Below, piece by piece: positions 40,310-48,298 of a stretch of DNA of 61,596 nt (position 1 is its first letter; every line of letters starts with the position of its first letter). This stretch comes from a virus. The DNA lies in the IMG/VR virus record IMGVR_UViG_3300005366_000004, positions 1 to 61,596 of that record. The stretch is one strand, 5' to 3'. The position numbers and the translations under genes were made by a program. The notes beneath the pieces were generated by a model. The model made no database searches. It was given only the letters and a program-made list of their open reading frames with translations, and was not told the origin of the DNA.

Positions 40310-43300
40310 TTAATAAGTATCCGCGAAGTAATATTTCGGGTCGTCTGAGTAGTCAATTCCAGTAGCACGCGATGCCAGATCATCGATGAGCGCTTGATTG
40401 ACCGTCGCGCCTGCTGCTTTGGCTAGCTTCAAAGCGCCATGAATATTTGATAGGTAACCGCTTGCAGACAGAATGCCTCCAATGCAGTTTGTCGAAGGCG
40501 GATTTGCGACCACGGTGAAGGTGGCTCCGGGTGCCGCAGTATTTGTCGGTGCAATCGGCGTTCCGCCAGGCGTAGCGGCTAGTTGGAAAGTGGTGCCAGA
40601 TTTATTGACGACGTAGTACGGGGTGCAAGCAGAGAATCCGCCGGGAGCGGTAGTCTCAATGTTTTCCCACATCATCACATCACCGTTTTGTACAGAGAAT
40701 CCTTGGAGCTGAGTCCCAATCGTGAATAATCCAGTCCCTGAATCCCACGACGCAGCAGGCTGAAGCGTGTGATATGCAGTCTGCGAAGGCGACGTAATCA
40801 GGTTTGCCGCGCCAGTGCTTCCGACACGAACGACTGAGCGATATGCAGTGATGTGCCATGCACCATGATTGGTGCGCACCCAGTCGTACCACTTCGACAG
40901 ATGGCTAGCCACAGCAGTGGCTGAAGAGCTTTCCGTCATCTTTGCGACATGCGACGCAGCCTGCAAATAGTATCCATTCATCCATGGCGACAAATTGCAA
41001 ATATCCGTGAAATGCAGCAGGCCGGATGTCTTCCAGAACGTTGTTGCTAGGTTGTTCGTGAAGTCCATCACTGCCGCATAATTCGCCGTTGAAAGATCGT
41101 TGAAGTATGTCTTGTACGCTGCACATTGAGGCGGCGAATCTGGCAGTAGAGCTGCAGTCCAGCCAATATCACGAGCCGCCCATGCGCCAGCACGTAGCTG
41201 TACGTTGAACGTAACAACGCCGTTATAGCTGGTGCCGTTGATCGATATATTCCGCTCCGCGCCGCAGTTTTGGGCTGTTGCAGTCGTGACCCCTGTATAC
41301 CCACCAGAAACCGCAACGTTAGCCATCTCCAGCATCAAATCCAGATATTGCGGCTCGCCGGTCATCATGTACGGATAAGACGCGAACGCAGGCATATGGT
41401 CAAACGTCAGCGATTGCAAGGCGCTAAACGTCATTGACCCAGTTGGATTCGTAAACCCGGACGTATGCGACGTGTTGCCATCCCAGCGGAAGCTATTGCT
41501 AGACGCAGGCATGCCGCTGTAAGTGCCGCTGTTGCACGGTTTGACTGTCTTGGTGCTCGAATTGAGCACGTGAATCGCTGCATGCCCAAGAGCCAGCCCG
41601 ACAACACGCGACACCTGCTGATCGGTGGCGCGCTGGGACAGTAGAGTCTTGACGTGCCACGTCGGCATCACGCCGATGTCCGACCGTTCGCCAGTTCCGC
41701 CGTTGGCGCGCTGTACCGGACCCATCGTGCCCAGTGAATAGCTATAGCTCTGTTGAGTCGTCGGGGTTGTTGTTGCGTATGTCGGCACGAGGCCGGTTGA
41801 CATCCAATACTGAGCGTTATGCACGACTCTGACTGTCGCATCAGCAGAAACGCTGCCGCCTGCCTGCACGTAGTCCCACATTGCCGACGTGCCGCAAGTC
41901 CACAGCGAGCCGAAATGTGTGAGATACGGATACGCCGTCAATGTCATTCCTGACGCGGAGCCGGACAGAGAAATTGGAGCAGTCCCGCCGAGGAAGTTGG
42001 AGGCAGCTTGAAGCTTTAAGGTATCTGTTCCGAAGCTTTGCGTGAAATACGAGGTGCCGGAGACCAACGGCGATGGTAACGTTGTGCCAGATGCGCGGAC
42101 AAGCGTCTGATCCTCAAATCCATGCGCGGTAACAGTTAAGCTATCGCCGCTTGTGTAGCTTGCACTCCTCGGAGTCGTATTCGTCCAGCAGTCCCGCACC
42201 GTGGACGCGCCATTCTTCAGCAGGAAACTTGAGAACGAACGCCCGCATTTCGCAGGGCTATCCACGTCATACCAGGGCTGCGTTACGCGCCCGAGGTAGC
42301 GCAAACCGTAAAGATTGCCGCTTGCATCCTGAAGCGCCGAGACGTACCAGTAGCATTCCAATTGGCCGTGGTTCGATCCCGACTGCATGAATTGCTGACG
42401 AATACGCCACACCTTGCCGACTGGCCCATCTCCAAACGTCAGGATGTCATCGTTATCCGTAACGCCTTGGTTAAGGCTGGATGTCCACGTACCGGACAGG
42501 TTATCCAAGCCTGTGACGACCACTTGCAAGTCTGTCGAACCCGAGGACAAGTCCGCAAGTGAGCGCGACGAACTGCCCGGTGCCGTGATGGTTGACTTGA
42601 CGTTGACCGTAATGGAGCCGCTACCAGCAACAGTCGTCGGCACGCGAATCAGGAAAGACGCAAACTTCAGCGAGCCGTCAGACCAATACGTCTGGCCGAA
42701 CATCGTGTAGGGGATATTCGTCCCGCCTACAGTCTCAAATTTCGGATAATGCCCGGTTGCGATGTCGCCCTTTTTGAAAGGGTGGCCAAACATCGGCGGG
42801 ATAAAATCTGCGGCAACCGTTGACCCGGATGTGTTCGAGACAGTAAATGTCGTCAGAACGCTACTGTCAGAGTCCGGCAAGTTAGCTGGTGCGTCAATGT
42901 GGAAGCTAGAGGTAAGACCGAGACCTGAGACACCATCCAAATTGGCCGACAGCACGTAATCACGCGCCGCGCCTGTGAGGCCAAGTGTCCCCTGCACCCA
43001 TTCGCCGCCTGCGCTGGTAATGCGAATAACTGCCGCGCCTGTATTGAGATCCGCCGCGCTGTTCGTGGTTACGCTTGATACAGTGCCCAAGCTGGTCGTG
43101 CTGCCGTTGGCATAGGTGATGGAGCCGGTCAGGCTCGCCTGGAAGCGAGTTGTCCCCGTACTCCATACGGTTGCTGCGCTGGCGTTAGATGCAGCAGACG
43201 GATTGTGCTTGATGGTGATCGTCTTATTCGATCCAAGGACGGTGGCAAGCGTCTCAAGCCATCCGCCCTTCGTAACCGCATCACCTAAAGCATCTTCCAA

Positions 43301-43321
43301 TGCCGCGCTGTAACCAACCAT
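40310..43321 (-). CDS. Large tail-fibre/tailspike with RIFT-barrel lyase-like middle and helical toroid-like domain
   Basis: 1003 residues from ATG 43321; AAAGG lies 8 bases upstream. Residues ~175-230 read FGHPFKKGDIATGHYPKF and then FGQTYWSDGSLKFASFLI, like the N-terminal RIFT barrel of PcRGLX/YetA-type polysaccharide lyases. Residues ~640-860 (YLDLMLEMANVAVSGGYTG, RAGAWAARDIGWTAALLPDS, FTDICNLSPWMNGYYLQAASHVAKM) look like an alpha/alpha toroid found in lyases. The N-terminal ~160 residues would bind the virion. Proposed depolymerase for capsule or exopolysaccharide; this is inferred from fold-like patterns, without a confirmed active site. Confidence 0.65.
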   Translation of the reverse strand: MVGYSAALEDALGDAVTKGGWLETLATVLGSNKTITIKHNPSAASNASAATVWSTGTTRFQASLTGSITYANGSTTSLGTVSSVTTNSAADLNTGAAVIRITSAGGEWVQGTLGLTGAARDYVLSANLDGVSGLGLTSSFHIDAPANLPDSDSSVLTTFTVSNTSGSTVAADFIPPMFGHPFKKGDIATGHYPKFETVGGTNIPYTMFGQTYWSDGSLKFASFLIRVPTTVAGSGSITVNVKSTITAPGSSSRSLADLSSGSTDLQVVVTGLDNLSGTWTSSLNQGVTDNDDILTFGDGPVGKVWRIRQQFMQSGSNHGQLECYWYVSALQDASGNLYGLRYLGRVTQPWYDVDSPAKCGRSFSSFLLKNGASTVRDCWTNTTPRSASYTSGDSLTVTAHGFEDQTLVRASGTTLPSPLVSGTSYFTQSFGTDTLKLQAASNFLGGTAPISLSGSASGMTLTAYPYLTHFGSLWTCGTSAMWDYVQAGGSVSADATVRVVHNAQYWMSTGLVPTYATTTPTTQQSYSYSLGTMGPVQRANGGTGERSDIGVMPTWHVKTLLSQRATDQQVSRVVGLALGHAAIHVLNSSTKTVKPCNSGTYSGMPASSNSFRWDGNTSHTSGFTNPTGSMTFSALQSLTFDHMPAFASYPYMMTGEPQYLDLMLEMANVAVSGGYTGVTTATAQNCGAERNISINGTSYNGVVTFNVQLRAGAWAARDIGWTAALLPDSPPQCAAYKTYFNDLSTANYAAVMDFTNNLATTFWKTSGLLHFTDICNLSPWMNGYYLQAASHVAKMTESSSATAVASHLSKWYDWVRTNHGAWHITAYRSVVRVGSTGAANLITSPSQTAYHTLQPAASWDSGTGLFTIGTQLQGFSVQNGDVMMWENIETTAPGGFSACTPYYVVNKSGTTFQLAATPGGTPIAPTNTAAPGATFTVVANPPSTNCIGGILSASGYLSNIHGALKLAKAAGATVNQALIDDLASRATGIDYSDDPKYYFADTY

Positions 43322-43335
43322 CAGCAGCCTTTCAA

Positions 43336-43371
43336 ATAAAAAAGGCCCGCTCACATTTCTGCGGCGGGCCG
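43336..43371 (-). terminator. Intrinsic terminator directly upstream of the 1003-aa fibre gene
   Basis: Minus strand GGCCCGC ... GCGGGCC (7-bp arms, 13-base loop) followed by TTTTTTATTTG and AAAGG, the ribosome site of the fibre gene. Confidence 0.75.
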
Positions 43372-43402
43372 AAGTACCCAAGGGAGGTTGGGGTGAAGGA
43401 AA

Positions 43403-43594
43403 TTAGGTATTACCGACTCTCAGGCTATCCAGCAGCCGATCCACGCTTTCTCGCGCTCTGATCGGCTTCATCGCCTCTTCTTCGAGGACGTATTGCGCAA
43501 ATCCGCGCAGCGTGGCGACTATCGTGTTTCTGTCGGGTCGCGTAGCTACCAAGCTGTCAGCCAGTGCTTCGATGCTCTCTGCTACGCGATCCAT
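43403..43594 (-). CDS. 63-aa helical hypothetical protein
   Basis: DRVAESIEALADSLVATRPDRNTIVATLRGFAQYVLEEEAMKPIRARESVDRLLDSLR: helical. ATG 43594 directly follows the stop of the N4 gp49-like gene. An upstream in-frame ATG (43648) inside that gene is possible but has no ribosome site. Function unknown. Confidence 0.6.
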   Translation of the reverse strand: MDRVAESIEALADSLVATRPDRNTIVATLRGFAQYVLEEEAMKPIRARESVDRLLDSLRVGNT

Positions 43595-43599
43595 TTGCC

Positions 43600-43956
43600 T
43601 TATTGTGCTGCCAGCTTCGAGCGCAGCTCGTAACCCATCAGCGGCCAAATCTTCTGCACGGCGTTCTGGCGGGCGATCTTGCGGCCAATCTCGGCGTCGA
43701 AGTTCTCAGGCGACGCGCAGGCGCTTTCGCCAGTTACGGTGAAGCCGTTTTTCAGGACTAGGACGCAGAAGGTCAGAAGGTCAAGCGCCTTATCTGCTGC
43801 TTGCACTTCGGGGCCACCCCGGTAGTAGCCGCAGACACCGTCGAATGCTGTGAAGTAATACTCGCTTGCGATATTCGCTTCGATGTCGTCCGGCGTGATG
43901 CGCGGCGCGGTCAGGCCCTTGGCTTGGATTTCCTGCTCAATTGCTTGATCATTCAT
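43600..43956 (-). CDS. N4 gp49/Sf6 gp66 family protein
   Basis: 118 residues. ITPDDIEANIASEYYFTAFDG and LTFCVLVLKNGFTVTGESACASPENFDAEIGRKIARQNAVQKIWPLMGYELR match the family closely. Its biochemical role is not established. Common in podovirus genomes. Confidence 0.85.
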   Translation of the reverse strand: MNDQAIEQEIQAKGLTAPRITPDDIEANIASEYYFTAFDGVCGYYRGGPEVQAADKALDLLTFCVLVLKNGFTVTGESACASPENFDAEIGRKIARQNAVQKIWPLMGYELRSKLAAQ

Positions 43957-44280
43957 TCGGTATTCCTTGGCTGGTTTAAGCCCGGTCCATGATTAAGATG
44001 CGCGGTGCTTTTCCGCGTGATGCAGAGGGGGCTGATGTTGCCTTGCCGATAGTTCGTAACTATTTAGCATCATTGCTCCATGGGAATGGTTGACGGCCAG
44101 CCGAAACGCCACCCATGAAGGGAGGGGCATGGATAACGTTCAGCCGCGCCATCAAAAGAGCCGCCTATACTCGGCCAAGTCTATTTACCGCCAGGAATCC
44201 CCAGCGGATAAGCGGCTCTCTTCATAGCGCGATTACTGGCCGCCAGTACAGCAGCAGCCAGAATATCCACATTGGATAGG
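43957..44280. other. Gene-free stretch in the early late operon
   Basis: About 320 bases. AGAGCCGC (44157-44164) pairs with GCGGCTCT (44212-44219) across a 47-base loop, followed on the minus strand by TTTT, a weak terminator candidate. CATGGG ... CCCATG form another inverted pair around 44080-44115. A 45-codon minus ORF (43993-44130, start not preceded by a ribosome site) is doubtful. Nothing else recognised. Confidence 0.4.
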
Positions 44281-44496
44281 TCATCGCAGTATCCCGAGAC
44301 GGATCATGCGATCTACAGCGTCTTCCAGCTCTTGGAATGGCGCTTTCGGAGGTGGCACGAATAGCGTGAAGCCCTCCAGCAGATCGATTGGCGGCTTTGC
44401 TGGCTTGCGATGGATAACGCGGAATGTTTTGCCTGCCAGCTTATTGGAGCCGGTTGGCATGCCGCCGAGTTGCTTTCTAATGTCGGAGTTGCTCAT
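44281..44496 (-). CDS. 71-aa hypothetical late protein
   Basis: KQLGGMPTGSNKLAGKTFRVIHRKPAKPPIDLLEGFTLFVPPPKAPFQELEDAVDRMI. Starts at ATG 44496 within an ATGA overlap with the 46-aa gene. The longer frame up to 44691 would run through the tR'-like hairpin, so was not used. Unknown function. Confidence 0.6.
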   Translation of the reverse strand: MSNSDIRKQLGGMPTGSNKLAGKTFRVIHRKPAKPPIDLLEGFTLFVPPPKAPFQELEDAVDRMIRLGILR

Positions 44497-44633
44497 GATC
44501 CCAATCTCCCCCAGAACTTTGCCACCCACTCCGGGCTTTTGTGCTCCGGCGTATTGCGCTCGCGGCGCTCCATTAAGGACTGCATTTGACGGCGCACATC
44601 GCGCTTGGTCTTTGATCTGGACTGAGACTGCAT
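44493..44633 (-). CDS. 46-aa basic protein, first late gene after tR'
   Basis: QSQSRSKTKRDVRRQMQSLMERRERNTPEHKSPEWVAKFWGRL. GGAGGTTGCC precedes the ATG at 44633, and the terminator tail runs straight into it. Arg-rich, helical. Unknown function. Confidence 0.6.
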   Translation of the reverse strand: MQSQSRSKTKRDVRRQMQSLMERRERNTPEHKSPEWVAKFWGRLGS

Positions 44634-44647
44634 GGCAACCTCCAAAT

Positions 44648-44681
44648 GAAAAAGGCCGATCCTTTTCAGGTTTCGGCCTTT
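44648..44681 (-). terminator. tR'-like terminator after the late promoter
   Basis: Minus strand AAAGGCCGA (44673-44681 on the other strand as TCGGCCTTT) pairs with TCGGCCTTT at 44651-44659, then TTC. It lies ~30-60 bases downstream of the candidate late promoter. In lambdoid phages such a terminator is read through only with Q. Confidence 0.7.
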
Positions 44682-44714
44682 GTAGACGCACTTTTGACGT
44701 GTATCTAATTCGGC

Positions 44715-44743
44715 ACTATAGCGGACAAGTTTGTTTTTGTCAA
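44715..44743 (-). promoter_or_regulatory. Consensus late promoter (pR'-like)
   Basis: On the minus strand TTGACA (44743-44738), a spacer of exactly 17 bases, then TATAGT (44720-44715). This is the strongest promoter match in the window. A terminator follows within ~65 bases and the whole structural operon lies downstream. It lies at the end of the HNH gene and downstream of the Q-like gene, matching the order Q-pR'-tR' in lambdoid phages. Confidence 0.8.
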
Positions 44744-45420
44744 AATGATTCATGATTAAACTTGTTCGACTTCGTTCTATTTTCCTGCCGCGGAATTACC
44801 CGGAGATTGAACTCACAATGAAGTCCGCAGACCCTTTTATTTACGATTGGAATAATGTGGTCGACCTCATGAGGAACCCCGGTTTTCTCACTGAGCCTAT
44901 CCCGCTCTAAATAAACCTCAACCATCTTGTCCTGGTTAGCCCATCTTGGGGTGGCTAGCCTAATCAGGACCGCCCTTCGCTCTTTTGGATCTTTTGTATT
45001 TTGAATAACAGAATGCCAATGTTTTTTCAATTCTGGATTCGTCCATGGGTTTTTCAATGCAATCATCTCTATTGCATTTTTTGTCCAATCGAGCTGACTC
45101 ATGCGGAATTTTGACCCTCTAAATCGCTCGGAATACTCGTAGGGCGTTATTAGAATTTGGCAAAGGAAGTAACTTACATCCTCCCCGGTTGTCGCTTCAT
45201 ACCAAGCCTTAAATCCTGCGCCGCGCAGTTCTTCGTGAATCTTGGCCAAGAGAAGCGCATCATGCTCCTGCGCCCGAATCAAACTTAAGCGGCGCGATTC
45301 TTTCTTCCTCGCAATTTCTTCCCGCTCGCCCTGCATATTACGAAGATGGTGAATTTCGGCCTTCCATTCTTGGCGTTTCTGCCTTGCCTGCTCATTGCGC
45401 TGCTCTCTAGTCATTGCCAT
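44740..45420 (-). CDS. HNH endonuclease
   Basis: 226 residues from ATG 45420, preceded by GGGGGG. C-terminal GVPHEVDHIIPIVNKRVCGLHCEFNLRVIPRQENRTKSNK is the HNH core (DHIIP, NLRVI, N in the last helix). The N-terminal half is a basic coiled coil (REQRNEQARQKRQEWKAEIHHLRNMQGEREEIARKKESRR). Phage HNH enzymes near terminase or late genes aid packaging, or are homing-type. The role here is unknown. It lies between the Q-like gene and pR'. Confidence 0.8.
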   Translation of the reverse strand: MAMTREQRNEQARQKRQEWKAEIHHLRNMQGEREEIARKKESRRLSLIRAQEHDALLLAKIHEELRGAGFKAWYEATTGEDVSYFLCQILITPYEYSERFRGSKFRMSQLDWTKNAIEMIALKNPWTNPELKKHWHSVIQNTKDPKERRAVLIRLATPRWANQDKMVEVYLERDRLSEKTGVPHEVDHIIPIVNKRVCGLHCEFNLRVIPRQENRTKSNKFNHESF

Positions 45421-45440
45421 GAATCCCCCCCGAAAACCAA

Positions 45441-45980
45441 TTAAGCATCTAAAAATCCGCACATCTTTTCTAATCTATCTGCCGCTTCGCGCTGAGCATC
45501 GCAATCAAGCTGCCTTAGCTTTTCCCAGATCGCATTTTTCTGATCATAGGCAGTTGATTTTGGAACATTGATCCTCTCAGCAATTTCCCTGATCGACACG
45601 CCGCGTTCGTAGTACGCCCGGATGATTGCATGCCGCATGGTTCGGACTGACATTCCAGTAATCCATTGCGTAGACCACTCGGCCAAGTTCGCCACGGCTT
45701 CCTTGTACTCGTCCAGCATCTTGTCCGATCCGCAGCAAGGGCACTCTTCATATTTGAGTGAGTAGCGCGCAATGATGCAAGACCTCTTAAACGACGGCAT
45801 TTTATCGATCTCGCCTCGGATAAATCCGGCTTGGCCAGCTCCATCCAAGGAAACAAGACCTTTACCAGAGCCAACGATTCCAGTCTTCATCATCTTTGCA
45901 TGCGGCGATACGGCATATTGCTGCGCCGAGAAGCGGAACGCAAAAATCAAAGCCTCGTTTGTGTTCTTAAACAATTCCAT
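45441..45980 (-). CDS. Q-like late antiterminator candidate (zinc finger + HTH)
   Basis: 179 residues from ATG 45980, with GGGAGG 5 bases upstream. A CPCCG motif (YEECPCCGSDKM) suggests a zinc site; the C-terminal part SIREIAERINVPKSTAYDQKNAIWEKLRQL is a helix-turn-helix. It is the last PR-operon gene before the HNH gene and the pR'-like promoter, the place of Q in lambdoid phages. Lambda Q likewise has a zinc-containing DNA-binding domain. Sequence identity to a known Q cannot be claimed. Confidence 0.6.
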   Translation of the reverse strand: MELFKNTNEALIFAFRFSAQQYAVSPHAKMMKTGIVGSGKGLVSLDGAGQAGFIRGEIDKMPSFKRSCIIARYSLKYEECPCCGSDKMLDEYKEAVANLAEWSTQWITGMSVRTMRHAIIRAYYERGVSIREIAERINVPKSTAYDQKNAIWEKLRQLDCDAQREAADRLEKMCGFLDA

Positions 45981-46057
45981 TTCGCGCCTCCCAATGTGTT
46001 TAAAATACGGTCGCAACTCATCACTTTTAGCCTCGGTCTTTGTGCCGGGGCGTTTTC

Positions 46058-46303
46058 TTAGTAGTCGGGAGAAATATTCTTTGCCGCCTTGTGCGCCGTC
46101 TCAAGATTCCTAACAGAGTCAAGGCAATATTCCCCGCTACCCATAAAACGCCAGTAACTCGTATAGTCGCGGAATATCCGTAGTTCTCTGGTTTTCTTCC
46201 ACCACAAATATCCCGTAGTGACATCGACCGTAGCAAAATACCTATAGTTGAGAACTGTTTGCCCGGTACGGCTGTAGTCTCTAAAGTTTTTTATTTCCAT
46301 CAT
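46058..46303 (-). CDS. 81-aa Tyr/Trp-rich hypothetical protein
   Basis: FRDYSRTGQTVLNYRYFATVDVTTGYLWWKKTRELRIFRDYTSYWRFMGSGEYC: small beta protein of unknown function. AAAGGAGGAAGAG precedes the two start ATGs. Confidence 0.6.
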   Translation of the reverse strand: MMEIKNFRDYSRTGQTVLNYRYFATVDVTTGYLWWKKTRELRIFRDYTSYWRFMGSGEYCLDSVRNLETAHKAAKNISPDY

Positions 46304-46321
46304 CTCTTCCTCCTTTTCGCT

Positions 46322-46519
46322 CTACTTCACACCGGTCAAAATTACTTGCGCCTGGATGCATCTCGCCGAATAAGCGTCATAGTCCGCTTTTGGTAGGTTT
46401 TTTCGGACTTGCTCGCACTGCTCAACCGTCGGAAATCTCTCCAATACGTCCACGTTCCCCCTGTTGTAATCACCATTGGAGACCACAACTAGCAACCACA
46501 AAAACACTGCTTGCATCAC
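46322..46519 (-). CDS. 65-aa exported-type protein
   Basis: MMQAVFLWLLVVVSNGDYNRG looks like a short signal peptide or anchor, followed by a small region with two cysteines (VEQCEQVRKNL, SARCIQAQ). A periplasmic disulphide-bonded protein is possible. GGAGGAGG lies just upstream. Confidence 0.55.
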   Translation of the reverse strand: MMQAVFLWLLVVVSNGDYNRGNVDVLERFPTVEQCEQVRKNLPKADYDAYSARCIQAQVILTGVK

Positions 46520-46591
46520 CTCCTCCTTTTCGCTCTCTGCTCCTGCCTCGCCTTTTCCCTGCGTAGGCGCTCTGTTGGGTATTCGTAGTGG

Positions 46592-47014
46592 TCAAACAAA
46601 ATAATCAAGCTCCAAGTGTTTGCGCATGATCGCCCTTGCATCGGCTAGCGCGTTATGAGGCAGGAGGGAAACCGCGTCCAGATCGCGCCGGATTTCCATC
46701 GTCAGCGGCGGCGTGTCGAGCCTGTAGCCGGGGCCGGTAATCAGCAAGTTGCAGAAGTGCGCGATGTCTTCCGGCCAGTCCGCAATGATGTGCACGGACG
46801 GATAGCGCGACAGGAACAACGACAAACCAGTCTGCATCTCGATCTTCGGAATCGGGTCTTTGTTGAGGATCGGCATCACGTTCTGCGCTACCCATTGGCC
46901 CGGATTCTCGCAATAGGTCACCTCGTACCATTCCTGACCGTCTTCAGCGACTAGGGCCATGGAAATCAAATCGCCCTTGAACTCGTTGAACTCCGTGTCT
47001 ATCCAAATTCGCAT
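46592..47014 (-). CDS. DnaQ-like DEDD exonuclease
   Basis: 140 residues. IDTEFNEFKGDLISMALVAEDG supplies Asp/Glu of motif I, IIADWPEDIAHF motif II, and PHNALADARAIMRKHL the His/Asp of motif III (DEDDh). Similar to 3'-5' exonucleases of the Rv2179c/RNase T type. Overlaps the VRR-NUC gene by one base. Substrate unknown. Confidence 0.8.
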   Translation of the reverse strand: MRIWIDTEFNEFKGDLISMALVAEDGQEWYEVTYCENPGQWVAQNVMPILNKDPIPKIEMQTGLSLFLSRYPSVHIIADWPEDIAHFCNLLITGPGYRLDTPPLTMEIRRDLDAVSLLPHNALADARAIMRKHLELDYFV

Positions 47015-47304
47015 TACTTCCCCTCCTTCACTACGTTAAGAGCCTGCTCGACGGTTTCAACCACATGCACCGGCGCGGTCTTGGCTGCGTTCAGAATCCA
47101 GTTGATTTCGTCCTGCGTCAGCTCCCGCTTACTGGCGACCTTCTTCGAATCCTTCACTTCGAGCAGATGCCAGTTGCCACCAAACCCCACCAACAAATCC
47201 GGACATCCTTTGCCAATACTTGCCAGCGACTGGACGTAGGCCCCAATGCCGCGTAGAGCCTTGACGATGTCGTTCTGATTGGCGTCGATCTTGGCGAACT
47301 TCAT
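47014..47304 (-). CDS. VRR-NUC-domain nuclease
   Basis: 96 residues, usual for a stand-alone VRR-NUC. IGKGCPDLLVGFGGNWHLLEVKDSKK shows the PD-(D/E)xK core: Asp in GCPDLL, Glu and Lys in LLEVKD, and LTQDEINWI the following helix. Enzymes of this family cut branched DNA in repair and phage replication. ATGA overlap with the 36-aa gene. Confidence 0.8.
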   Translation of the reverse strand: MKFAKIDANQNDIVKALRGIGAYVQSLASIGKGCPDLLVGFGGNWHLLEVKDSKKVASKRELTQDEINWILNAAKTAPVHVVETVEQALNVVKEGK

Positions 47305-47411
47305 TTATCCACCTTCTCCACCCCAATCTTGACGACGCCAAACATCACGCCAATCAGTAGCAGGCAGACCACAAAAATAAACGCAGCACCGATACAAGCA
47401 AGAATCTCCAT
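47301..47411 (-). CDS. 36-aa membrane peptide
   Basis: MEILACIGAAFIFVVCLLLI then GVMFGVVKIGVEKVDK: one transmembrane helix with a charged tail. Overlaps the VRR-NUC start (ATGA). Unknown function. Confidence 0.55.
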   Translation of the reverse strand: MEILACIGAAFIFVVCLLLIGVMFGVVKIGVEKVDK

Positions 47412-47430
47412 CACAATCCCCTTTCCCTAA

Positions 47431-47673
47431 TCAACCGTTACGATTCCTGCGCCCCATCTTCCGGCGAGCGCGGTTATAGACGCCAACCAGGCCGAATCCA
47501 GCGAAAAGCAGGATGATGATTGCTACCCACAGGCCAACACCGCCCCATATCGGCAATGTGACCAACCACCAGGAGATGTCAGCAAGGCCGGTGATTTTCA
47601 GCACGGACAAGAAAAAGACCAGCACCGCGCAGTAGGTGACCGTGTAGCTCGTGTTTTCGTTTTCTGTCGCCAT
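47431..47673 (-). CDS. 80-aa two-span membrane protein
   Basis: VTYCAVLVFFLSVLKITGLADISWWLVTLPIWGGVGLWVAIIILLFAGFGLV holds two membrane segments; C-terminus RARRKMGRRNRNG is strongly basic and so cytoplasmic. It resembles the small FXF-type membrane proteins found in phages. Function unknown. Confidence 0.65.
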   Translation of the reverse strand: MATENENTSYTVTYCAVLVFFLSVLKITGLADISWWLVTLPIWGGVGLWVAIIILLFAGFGLVGVYNRARRKMGRRNRNG

Positions 47674-47674
47674 T

Positions 47675-47950
47675 TCATTCCTCCTCGTCTATGCCGTCGC
47701 CGGTTTCTGATGTGCGCATAGCATCTTCGATAGCTGTATCAGCTTCAATTCGAGCAAGTAATTCTGTCGCTTCACTACTCGGCCCACACCCCTCAGCAGA
47801 AAGGCGGTAAAACAATGCCGCCTGCACAAATGAGTGCGCCGACCAGATCAAATCAACTTCGTCATACGCCAGATTCGCTGGGACAGTGCGATCTGTCATT
47901 TCCAACATCATCATCGCGTTGATCAAATATCGCCTCTGGATTTCATTCAC
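47675..47950 (-). CDS. 91-aa helical protein, GTG start
   Basis: GTG at 47950 has AAAGGAG 6 bases upstream; an ATG at 47983 has none. YLINAMMMLEMTDRTVPANLAYDEVDLIWSAHSFVQAALFYRL is helical. Acidic C-terminus. Function unknown. Confidence 0.6.
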   Translation of the reverse strand: MNEIQRRYLINAMMMLEMTDRTVPANLAYDEVDLIWSAHSFVQAALFYRLSAEGCGPSSEATELLARIEADTAIEDAMRTSETGDGIDEEE

Positions 47951-48006
47951 CTGCTTCTCCTTTTCCGTTGTACGGCTCTGCAAACCACTCTCGTCTGAAC
48001 TGCCAA

Positions 48007-48288
48007 TTACCGCGCGCGCTGCTGATCGTTTTTGCGGTTGCTACCCGGTTCGCTAGGGATAGCAGCAGTCTTGCAATTGCGTTCCTCATGTACCCTCCGC
48101 TCTAGTGCAACAAAAAGCTTGTCCTCGATTCGTTCCTTATGCCCCGGCTTACCGAATCTATCCAGCGAGTCGATTGTCTGCAGCAGGTGCCGAACGCAGC
48201 AATCGACGCAGCGCATGTCCACGGCTCGCGACGTTATGGCGTCGGCTGCCATCAGGCAGGTCTTGCAGCAGATGTCTGAGCTAATCAT
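48007..48288 (-). CDS. 93-aa Cys-rich protein
   Basis: ISSDICCKTCLMAADAITSRAVDMRCVDCCVRHLL contains three C-x(1-2)-C pairs, a likely zinc site. AAGGGGGTAGC precedes ATG 48288. Unknown function. Confidence 0.6.
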   Translation of the reverse strand: MISSDICCKTCLMAADAITSRAVDMRCVDCCVRHLLQTIDSLDRFGKPGHKERIEDKLFVALERRVHEERNCKTAAIPSEPGSNRKNDQQRAR

Positions 48289-48298
48289 TGCTACCCCC

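Noticed and set aside
43993-44130. 45-codon minus ORF in the late operon spacer
   Set aside because: No ribosome site and no recognisable pattern. It may be real, but support is not enough for a CDS call.
44281-44691. 136-codon version of the 71-aa gene
   Set aside because: The N-terminal extension would run through the tR'-like hairpin and the overlapping 46-aa gene. ATG 44496 has the ATGA coupling.
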